Assembly (NCBI RefSeq): GCF_003369915.1
Contig: NC_046677.1
Location: 19,858,913-19,922,912 of the forward strand
Length of the DNA stretch: 64,000 nt
Origin: Drosophila miranda
Lineage: Eukaryota; Arthropoda; Insecta; Diptera; Drosophilidae
Direction: 5' to 3'
The notes below the pieces were generated by a model. The model was not told where the DNA came from. It did no database searches and worked only from the letters and a program-made list of their open reading frames with translations. Position 1 is the first letter of the stretch. Every line of letters begins with the position of its first letter. Shown here piece after piece: positions 34,297-43,208 of the stretch. Both the position numbers and the translations under genes were made by a program.

Positions 34297-34464
34297 ATGC
34301 GAATTTTGAGAGAGGGAATCAAGGGCATAATTGATGGAGTGGAGGATATTCGAAGGATAAAAGAAAGCATTGAAACACTAAAAAAACGACTTGAAAGACT
34401 CTCCGAGAGAGAAACTATGGAGCCACAATCTAATCTAAGCATTGCAGAAATCTTAAATTTATAA
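34297..34464 (+). CDS. Candidate 55-residue coiled-coil microprotein or terminal exon
   Basis: The ATG at 34297 opens 55 codons ending TAA at 34462-34464. The frame stays open upstream to at least 34267. After MRILREG the product has hydrophobic residues at relative positions 1, 4, 8, 11, 14, 18, 21, 25 and 28. This is a heptad pattern with one 3-3-4 stutter, with Lys/Arg/Glu on the other faces (IKESIETLKKRLERL). The tail is polar and ends SIAEILNL. Such regularity is unexpected in random DNA. The start context is poor and no poly(A) signal is close, so it may be the last exon of an unseen gene, a relic, or a free microprotein. Function unknown. Confidence 0.35.
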   Translation: MRILREGIKGIIDGVEDIRRIKESIETLKKRLERLSERETMEPQSNLSIAEILNL

Positions 34465-37400
34465 ACGCATATCTCTTGCGAAAAATTAAAATTTACCAAC
34501 ATCATTTGATGCCCCATTCCCTTGCTTTCTTTGTTGCAACTTGCAAAGAGGCTTTATAAAAAAACCAAATGTCATGCAATCATTCGATACTGACAATATT
34601 TGTTGCTTCTTTCTATGGAAGACAATTTGATTTACAGATTGCAATGGGCTGGACTCAATCTCCTCAGTCAGCACTCGAATGGTTTTTGGGAAGGCATAAA
34701 TCCATGTCACACAAAATGGGACAAAACAAGACAAAGCAAAACGAAACGAAACGAATCGAAAGCTGGACCAGTTTCAACTCATATATCATTCCTAATTGCA
34801 ATTCAGAAACGAGGAACAAGCAGATCTGAGTGGGGGGGGGGAGGACATACAGTTTGTGTGCTCAAGAGATGACCCAATGCCATTTTAGGCCATCCTGGGC
34901 CATCCAGCCATACCAAAACATGCTCGTATTTTTTGAGTGAGGGGCTCAACAAATTGGTGCATATTTAGAATCGGATAAATTCTTGAGCGAGATTGTAACC
35001 CCAAAAATAAAACAATATTTTCTGGTTTAATTGATGTCATAATGGTGAGTCGTTACTCTGGGCTCTTGTATTGTCAAGAAGTATTTTATCTTACTCTGTC
35101 TGTTGCTGTTGTATCGTTTCCTCTGTTTTTGAGGCTATACAATCTATGGTGCTTTTGTACTTATCTAGTTTCTAAAACTATTGGAACCAAAACAGTGCTG
35201 GACGCATGCGGACTTTCAAAGTGGGATTGTCTTAGGGTACCAAGAACATTGTCAAAAACCAGAACATAGAGTGCTTTGACTGTCTGTAGCAAATATTGTA
35301 GCTATTTCCAATAAGATTTGCTTAATGTAGACGTATTGGTGTTGCTTTCAGTGATTTTTCGTTGATGCTTCTTGATGCTTGATTCTATTACTATCATTCC
35401 CTTTCGAAGCCTTTATAAATTATAAAATTAAAACGAATAAATGGTGTTTCGTGGTATTTTGCCAATTTGGCCCTATTCATGCATCTGACCAAATGTTATC
35501 CCCTTTTTTCTACCCACATGAACATATTCTCTTGTCCGTGATTTGCAAACACATTGAATACGCCACAGAGGATGGAAAAGTGGGAGGGAGACAGAAATAC
35601 AACTCCACTCCTCATCACACAGAGCACGGATTAAGGATTTCCCAGCAGAATGGAAATGACGCGGGAGCATTCGCATTCGCAATCATAACTATATCAATAT
35701 TTGCATTTTTGCGACGGATGGGAATGCATGTCGAGGCATTGGTCAGGCTCGTGTTTGGGCTCGGTCTCTGGTCTGAGGCATCGAACTGAATTTGGATATC
35801 AATAATTTATTCATATGTAAAGCCAGTGGGAGTAGGGGTTGGGGTATACAGACGGATGCTGGGAGCTTCGTTAAGAGCACACGAATGAAAGGGCACCTAT
35901 CCGGCCACACCCACAGTTGTGCAGTAGGCGCAATATCCTTCCGCTTACGAGGTGGCCCAACTGAACCGGAAACACCATTGAATGGCAGTGTGGGGGGGGG
36001 GGGGGTGGGTGGGGGGAAAAAGGGAATTGCGGTTAAGCAGCGATTGAAACGCCTTAAATGCAATCGATTGTAAATGATTCGCTCATAATGAGAGATAATT
36101 AGTCGGCGAGAGGATATACTGAGTACACAGATTGGGTATTTCACCAATGTAAGTGTGGGCTTAATTTGCAAATGAAGTAGCGTCCAAAATATAGCCATAT
36201 CAATATTTCCATGTGTTTTTCGGAGGTGTGTTACTATACTTTGCCCTTAGAAAGGGGGCTTAAATACTTACCGCACATAAGGGTACGCCCAATCCCATCT
36301 CTATCGCTGAATCTTTAAAGAAGGAAGAACGTACATACATATGTATATTTAAGTAATATTTCGTACACTCTTGTTTAATGTAGATATTAATATCGATGTT
36401 TTCTGGGCGTCGCAGGGCCTGCTGCTGTCGTTTCACTTGTTGTGCCATTAAAAAGGGCCACAGACTGGATGTCGTCTCGAGTATACGTATATGTTATGCG
36501 AGTACTTTATATTCAAAAGTGTGTAATTTGCAAAAATGTCGGCTCCGCAGGCTGCACAGAAAAGCAACGACAACAGCTGCGTTCGTCACATTAACCCGAT
36601 GCCAGTGGGGAATCCGAGCTGGGGTTGGAATCCTGGGTGTCCTGGTGGGGCCTAGGGCTTTGGGCTGACGGCTTTTTGTGGGTCGGCCGTCGTCGTTAGG
36701 TCGCGGTTAATTATGTTTTTTGTATGTTCTCACGCATACACAAAAGGCAGCGTCTGGCCTATGCGTGTCTGTGCGACTATGTGGTTGTGTGTGTGAGTTG
36801 TGTGAGAGTGTGTGATTATCGTCTCGGATTTTAATGCGCACTTTGATGTGAAACATTGCTAATTTGGCTTTTTATGTTCTCCTGACGCCCATGCTCGACT
36901 CATGGTCTTGCCATTGCGTATGGGCGCTGCTGTTTTTTTTTGTGCCACATTTAAAGCCTTATTAATGCCTGGTTGGTGACTTTTTTACGTTTCTTTGGTT
37001 TCAATTATGACTATCTGAGCACCGAGCAACGAGCACCGAACACCGAGCTCAAGTGGCACTGATTCATGGTCAATGTATGTACATATATGGTGAAGGTATG
37101 TCATAAACTTAATTTGTTGCTTATATTTAGAGGTTAGGATTCCATTTCACTAGCTTTGGGTTTTATTTTCTCACTTTTTGCCAAAAAAAATCGTGGCACA
37201 AGTTGCAGAGGACATTGTGATGATTGCTCCAACCTTATCCTTTTTTATCTCACTTCACCAAAACGTCCTGTCTCTTCAGCTGGCTTTAACCTTAAATCTG
37301 CTGACACTCCAGACTGCGTTGTTTCAATTAATACTCGCAAAAAACACTCTCGACTTACAAAGTCAGGCAACGCTTTTTTGGGAATTGTGAAAATTGATTT

Positions 37401-38216
37401 ATGGCATGCTCCCAGGCAGCGCACATTTCACTCTTCACTTTTCACTTTGCTGCCGACGACAGGCATCGCCCAAGCCAACAGAAGCCAAGGCAAAAAGCAG
37501 GATACGATCCGAAAAAACAGCATACTAAAACAAATGGTAGACATAAATCCATCATCATCAACATTATCATGATTGGGCGAGCCAAGCCGAGCGTTTGAAA
37601 CAAATTGACTGCAAGCAATTTGCTTTTGGCCCCAAGAAAGAAATTCGGAGAATAATTTGGACAAATATTGCTCACACGCAGGGCTGGGTGGCTCATTAAA
37701 GTCGGAGTTTCTTGGCACTTAATTTTAATAAACTGAAAGACTGTGGAAGCTTTACCTGTTCGGTCGCTCCACTGAATAACAAATTGTATCTCATGACTAT
37801 GGATTCGAAGTGTCTGTCTGTATCTATTATTGCTTGAATAAGAATTTCCGCCGTTGGCTAAAAAACACAAATGTCACAGCCTGAATCCACAGAAGAGATT
37901 GCATAATCGACTTGTCAAAGGGCAAAAGCCATGACCAGATGTTTGATTTTCAATGTAGGCCAAAACGGCTTACCACACTGCAGTCTGTTTGTTTGACTTA
38001 TTCGAAATTCTGTCTGCCTTCGGGCTAAAATATAAATCAAATACCGAATGATGTTTGCGTTTTGTGTTAAATGTCATTTAATTTCCCAATTCCATGGAAA
38101 TTTTAAAACCATCATTTAATATAGTATCTAATGGAAATAATGAGACCTCGAATAAAAATTGATCCGAATCACTGAATGCTAGGACAAAAAGACACAGATA
38201 TACACATTCATATTGT
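34465..38216. other. Intergenic DNA without recognised genes
   Basis: It contains the G-rich tract at 35992-36017, a short tandem array of cgagca/ccga units near 37020-37045 and AT-rich sequence. No ORF here has domain features. Confidence 0.6.
35992..36017 (+). repeat. G-run with quadruplex potential
   Basis: An uninterrupted run of 14 G (35992-36005), then ggg and gggggg separated by single T. It is one of the longest homopolymers in the window. Confidence 0.8.
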
Positions 38217-38222
38217 TTTATT
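38217..38222 (-). terminator. Poly(A) signal of DUF229 copy 1
   Basis: AATAAA on the minus strand, about 26 bases beyond the stop codon at 38248-38250. Confidence 0.65.
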
Positions 38223-38247
38223 TTGTTAAAGTGCCAAATACCACATT

Positions 38248-40194
38248 TTAAACAGCACAATAGCAGTAGGGTTCCAATTTAAGATCGCCAATGCAGTTGC
38301 TGTTATTGTTACGATGCATAATACGAACTATCTCTCCCGCCTGGTACAATACCCCATCCGTCATCCGTGAAGTGGTCTCAAAGTAAGCACCGCCTGGAAT
38401 CGTTTGAAAGCGGACGGTGTAATCCCTCTTGTCATGTTCGTGGCTAACATGCGGGACGGAAGAGTAGGCGCTGACCACGGCCTTGAGCTCCAGCGGAAGA
38501 CACATGGGGTAGGGATCCAGCAGCTGATTGATCGAAAGAAGAGCATTGCGGGCCACCGTTCGGGCCGTTCGATCGTCCAATTGAAGGGGCGTGAGCTTCT
38601 GACACAGACAATATGCAACAGGGATGTTGGAGGTGTTGCAAGTGCGCCACGAAGGCACTGGCAGGAAGAGGCTGACGCCACGCGGTGTTTCAGAGCCGCG
38701 CAGTTTCCACAGCAGCCTTGACTTCTGTTTAAGACGATTCTCCTGCAATGAATCCAGATGGAGAAGGTCCCGCATGGTCTCGTGCATATCGTATGTTGTG
38801 ATCAGACTGTGACTATTGCTCTCCAGGTTCCTGATGGCCAGCGGATAGCGTTTTTTCATCCACTTGGGGTAGAGGGTGAACAGCATGGGTTGATTATCCT
38901 CCAGCATACCCTGAAAGGTTCTCCGGAATGGTCCCCATCTCGATCCGTGATCAGACATGAAGAATATGAAGGTGTTGTTGGTGATTCCCGTATCATCGAG
39001 ACGCCTCAGTAGTCGCACAAAACGCTGATCGATCACAGAACCAAAGTTGAAGTACTCATGAATGCCCTGGGACCACCAGTAAAACGAGAAGAATGGATGC
39101 CTTTGCATATGGGGTAGCATGTTGTCCACCATTTCCAGCAATATATCCGTGAGTAAGCGTCCACCCGAGCATGTTGTTTGACTACGGGTGCCGCCCATCC
39201 TATTCATAAGCTTCTGGGCCGGACGTAAATATTGATCAGTGGGAGTTGAGCCAAAGCCGGGCTTTAAATAATTAAAAAGACTTGCACCAGGATAATCCTC
39301 ACCAAAGCTTGTATTATAGCCGGCCTTTTTAAAGTCTTTCCATATTGCAGGGCAGTCGTCCATGCGCTGAATCTTCTTCCAATACTTCTCATTCTCCTCT
39401 GCACTCTCCCCCGTCAACATGGCAATCAGATTCGGAAAGGTATTCAAGCCAACTTTGTTGTAGCCCCAGAACTCGACGTAAGACATCTCGTTGTGCAGAT
39501 ATTTGGCTGTGCGCGGCATTTGACGCAGAAAGTTCAGATGGGAAACACTATCCAATCCCAGGATCATGACAGAAATGAGGGGCTCCGAGGTAGATTCTGC
39601 CGGTTCCGTTGTATTGCCTTGAACCCATTTCTTCAAGCTTATTGGTTGTTCGAGTAACTCTTGCGGCGGTGGCTGGATGAAGAAATGAACGTCTTCATGC
39701 AGTAATTTCTTTAAATGAAAGCACGACACACGCAGGTACACAGTAGGTCGCACTTTCCAGCGATATGGAGGCAACAAATGAGACTTAAATCTTCTGTAGC
39801 GAGTCATGTTCCAGTCACTTATACTTTTATATGGATCATAAAAGCATTTAATATCCCTCTCACTGTCTAGATTGTGGTCAATCAGGATCTCATCTATGCT
39901 GCGGATCAGCTCCAGGTACCAGCTTCCGTTGAAGATTTTCGTTGCAAACCAGGCTTTTTGCTTACATCCATATCTAGTCGAAGATTTTTTGATGTAGCTC
40001 TCTATCTCGGGATTCATCACATCCATCGCAATAATTTTGCATCCCGCGTTGTTCACAAAGTATGCATTCTCGATTTTGGGTCCGATGTCCATGTCCGTAC
40101 ATACGTACATGTACAGAGCCAGGCACGACAGGATAACCGCTAGACCGATTTTTCGGAAATATTTCTCATCTGGCCAGAACATTTTGAAGATCAT
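38248..40194 (-). CDS. DUF229 family type II membrane protein, copy 1 (intact)
   Basis: An intronless ORF of 648 residues. The first ATG is at 40194. A second ATG (40182, MFWPDEK) aligns better with the starts of the other copies, so translation may start there. A signal-anchor helix is at ~14-31 (FRKIGLAVILSCLALYMYV). The alkaline-phosphatase/sulfatase-like fold is marked by ILGLDSVSHLNFLRQMP (metal Asp ~215), NTFPNLIAMLTG (candidate nucleophile Thr ~252) and MSDHGSRWG (metal Asp/His ~415-416). The C-terminal part is Cys-rich (CNTSNIPVAYCLCQ, YCYC). Known DUF229 proteins have no agreed substrate. The predicted role is an extracytoplasmic or Golgi-lumen hydrolase or transferase. All motif residues are present, so the protein is probably active. 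It shares a ~1.1-kb, near-identical segment with copy 2. Confidence 0.85.
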   Translation of the reverse strand: MIFKMFWPDEKYFRKIGLAVILSCLALYMYVCTDMDIGPKIENAYFVNNAGCKIIAMDVMNPEIESYIKKSSTRYGCKQKAWFATKIFNGSWYLELIRSIDEILIDHNLDSERDIKCFYDPYKSISDWNMTRYRRFKSHLLPPYRWKVRPTVYLRVSCFHLKKLLHEDVHFFIQPPPQELLEQPISLKKWVQGNTTEPAESTSEPLISVMILGLDSVSHLNFLRQMPRTAKYLHNEMSYVEFWGYNKVGLNTFPNLIAMLTGESAEENEKYWKKIQRMDDCPAIWKDFKKAGYNTSFGEDYPGASLFNYLKPGFGSTPTDQYLRPAQKLMNRMGGTRSQTTCSGGRLLTDILLEMVDNMLPHMQRHPFFSFYWWSQGIHEYFNFGSVIDQRFVRLLRRLDDTGITNNTFIFFMSDHGSRWGPFRRTFQGMLEDNQPMLFTLYPKWMKKRYPLAIRNLESNSHSLITTYDMHETMRDLLHLDSLQENRLKQKSRLLWKLRGSETPRGVSLFLPVPSWRTCNTSNIPVAYCLCQKLTPLQLDDRTARTVARNALLSINQLLDPYPMCLPLELKAVVSAYSSVPHVSHEHDKRDYTVRFQTIPGGAYFETTSRMTDGVLYQAGEIVRIMHRNNNSNCIGDLKLEPYCYCAV

Positions 40195-41004
40195 TTCAAC
40201 TAATTCAAATTTCTTCCTTCACAAAGTGACGAAAAAATATAAAAGTGAAAACAACACTTTTGACTTTGCTGGCAATGACAGGAAATAAAATGATATCTAG
40301 TGTTTATGTGCAGTTGTTCAGGGCAGCTCTAACAGAGTAACAGCAATTCGCCTCCCGGTAACAGCGCACTTTTACCGCTCTCTGATAGCGCTATGAGAGC
40401 GGACAGCGCCTGCTGTCAAGATGCACACGGTTCTCGAGCGGCCATGTACCAATTCCCAAGAATAACAGCCGCGAAAATATGTTGAAAAGAAGCGGCTATA
40501 CTTGTATACCCGGTACTCAGTTAATACATTTGTGATCTTATGATTTATGTAAGCTTATGGATGTTTTTATCCTCCACAATAACCTTCTATGGTACCTCCA
40601 CCAGAGGGCGCACACATTGCACGACGAAGAGTATGTGAAAGAAAGGAAATATGTAAGCGCGTGTAGGGATTTGCATACCTACTGAAGTCTTATTTGTTTA
40701 TTCTGACTACAATATTGATCGGATCTGATCCAGATATAAATTCTGCTGCCGAGGAGAATAAAGAAGCCGCTTGTAAATGGCCCCGAGGCCCCCCAAATCC
40801 CCTGATTTTATATGCAGGCAGCCTCTGATTTACATCCGCTTCGTCTCTGCGAGCTTAGAGAAACAGTCCAAAGTTTGTCCATCCATCTGCGTGGAACACA
40901 GGCCAAAACTGACTTAGCTTACCAAAGGGCAAAAGACAAACAAAACGTTTGACTCTATAAATAGAAGACAAAACAGGAAGAAAACGATTTTTCTTCCAAA
41001 AAAG
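40195..41004. other. Spacer between DUF229 copies 1 and 2
   Basis: It holds the likely promoter of copy 1, a repeat resembling DINE-1/Helitron debris (about 40321-40760) and the point at ~41005 where homology of copy 2 to copy 3 stops. Confidence 0.6.
40321..40760. mobile_element. DINE-1/Helitron-like or MITE remnant
   Basis: It contains a GC-rich near-palindrome at 40375-40402 (ccgctctc..atagcgctat..gagagcgg, with a 2-base bulge). A tatacccggtactcag motif at about 40505-40520 and a ccagagggcgc motif resemble dispersed drosophilid repeats I associate with DINE-1-type elements. There is no coding capacity and I cannot define clean ends. Family assignment is from memory. Confidence 0.4.
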
Positions 41005-42728
41005 CAAAAATGTCCCTCATATCATGCTTTTGGGTCATATGAGAGGACCATGAGTAGGCGCTGGACACATTCTTGAGCTGGAGCTGTTCACACATCAGAT
41101 ATGTCTCTAGCAGCTGATTGATCGAAAGGACAGCTTCACTTCCCTTGGCACAGACAATATGCAACAGGGATGTTGGAGGTGTTGCAAGTGCGCCACGAAG
41201 GCACTGGCAGGAAGAGGCTGACGCCACGCGGTGTTTCAGAGCCGCGCAGTTTCCACAGCAGCCTTGACTTCTGTTTAAGACGATTCTCCTGCAATGAATC
41301 CAGATGGAGAAGGTCCCGCATGGTCTCGTGCATATCGTATGTTGTGATCAGACTGTGACTATTGCTCTCCAGGTTCCTGATGGCCAGCGGATAGCGTTTT
41401 TTCATCCACTTGGGGTAGAGGATGAACAGCATGGGTTGATTATCCTCCAGCATACCCTGAAAGGTTCTCCGGAATGAGCCCCACCTCGATCCGTGATCAG
41501 ACATGAAGAATATGAAGGTGTGATTGGTGATTCCCGTATCATCGAGACGCCTCAGTAGTTGCAAAAAACGCTGATCGATCACAGAACCAAAGTTGAAGTG
41601 GTCATGAATGCCCTGGGACCACCAGTAAAACGAGAAGAATGGATACCTTTGCATATGGGCCAGTAGATTTTCCACCATTTCCAGCAATATATCCGTGAGT
41701 AAACGTCCACCCGAGCATGTTGTTTGCTTATAGATGCCAGTAGTTATATTCATAAGTTTCTGGGCTGGACGTAGATAGTGATCAGTTGGGATTGACCCAA
41801 AGCCGGGCTTTAAATAATTAAAAAGACTTGCACCAGGATAATCCTCACCAAAGCTTGTATTATAGCCGGCCCTTTTAAAGTCTTTCCAAATTAAAGGACA
41901 GTTGTCCATGCGCTGAGTCTTTTTCCAATACTTCACATTCTCCTCTGCACTCTCCCCCGTCAACATGGCAATCAGGTTCGGAAAGGTATTCAAGCCAACT
42001 TTGTTGTAGCCCCAGAACTCGACGTAAGACATCTCGTTGTGCAGATATTTGGCTGTGCGCGGCATTTGACGCAGAAAGTTCAGATGGGAAACACTATCCA
42101 ATCCCAGGATCATGACAGAAATGAGGGGCTCCGAGGTAGATTCTGCCGGTTCCGTTGTATTGCCTTGAACCCATTTCTTCAAGCTTACTGGTTGTTCGAG
42201 TAACTCTTGCGGCGGTGGCTGGATCAAGAAATAAACGTCTTCATGCAGTAATTTCTTAAAATGGAAGCACGACACACGCAGGTACACAGTAGCTCGCACT
42301 TTCCAGCGATATGGTGGTACCAGATTAAATGTATCCGTTCCTTGGTGCTCCAATCGCCTGTCGCTCTTCCCGTCAAATCGATCATACCTGCATTGTATTT
42401 TGGTTTGTTTGTCTAGATGACGGTCAATCAGTATTTCATTAATGTCGCGAGCCAGCATCAGGTACCAGCTTCCTTTGATAAGTTTCGTTTCAAACCATGT
42501 TACATCGATGCACTTGTATTCCACAGGTGGCTTTTTAATGTATTTCTCTATCTCAGGGCTCGTCACATCCAAGGAAATCATTTTGCAGCCCTCGTTGTTC
42601 ACAAAGAATTCACTGTCAATTTTGGGTCCGATGTCCGTGTCCTTACACACGTATGCGTACAGAGCCAGACCCGAGAGGATCACACAAAGACCAATAATGC
42701 GGAAAGGTGCCTCAGTAAGCCGTAACAT
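41005..42728 (-). pseudogene. DUF229 copy 2: mosaic, frameshifted and 3'-truncated
   Basis: The ATG at 42728 opens 530 codons ending at 41136. The anchor helix (IIGLCVILSGLALYAYV) and the motifs ILGLDSVSHLNFL, NTFPNLIAMLTG and MSDHGSRWG are intact. After VAYCLCQ the frame runs into GK and a stop. Relative to copy 3 there is a net 44-base deletion just before 41150, which shifts the frame. Remnants of the next segment continue out of frame (LETYLMCEQLQLKNVSSAYS) to ~41005, where homology ends. About 110 C-terminal residues with several Cys are gone. It could still be translated as a short protein, since the catalytic core is complete. N-terminal and terminal parts match copy 3; the middle matches copy 1. 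Confidence 0.75.
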
Positions 42729-43156
42729 TTTAAAACATTAAAATTTAAGCATTCACAAAATGCAGACAATTTCAAAGCTTGCTGAGTTTCGGCTTCACTC
42801 AAGTTCGTACCCAGATAGAGTGTATTTAATTGAAGCTGCATATTTTGGTAAATATCCTCTTAAAATTTTTGTTGTCTTTATAGACTAGCAAATATATATT
42901 TATAAATATATTATAGAATGCAGAAACTATTAATAGCCGCATTTATTAAAGAACATGTATTTTACGATAACTCACTTGATCGTTTTTTTGATGGATAATA
43001 ATACCTTCTCCTGACAAAATCAGCTCAGCCGTTCTTAAATGATATACTATATACACTATACTATATACTATGAGAGCCCAAGCAATGGGCTTTCCAATTA
43101 TATTTAGCTTCCGTAATTTAAAAAACAAAAATTTACATGATACTGCAGTGCACTCT
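42729..43156. other. Spacer between DUF229 copies 2 and 3
   Basis: The first ~75 bases upstream of the copy 2 start (to ~42805) are recognisably homologous to the leader of copy 3 (45147-45230), so the duplication included the promoter. The remainder is AT-rich with a tatacta repeat near 43045-43070 and contains an anchor-like open frame described under findings. Confidence 0.55.
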
Positions 43157-43162
43157 TTTATT
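43157..43162 (-). terminator. Poly(A) signal of DUF229 copy 3
   Basis: AATAAA on the minus strand, 47 bases beyond the stop codon at 43209-43211. Confidence 0.65.
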
Positions 43163-43208
43163 TTTCTATTGATGCGTTGTTAGAGGATGCAACCTAAAAA
43201 CACTGACT

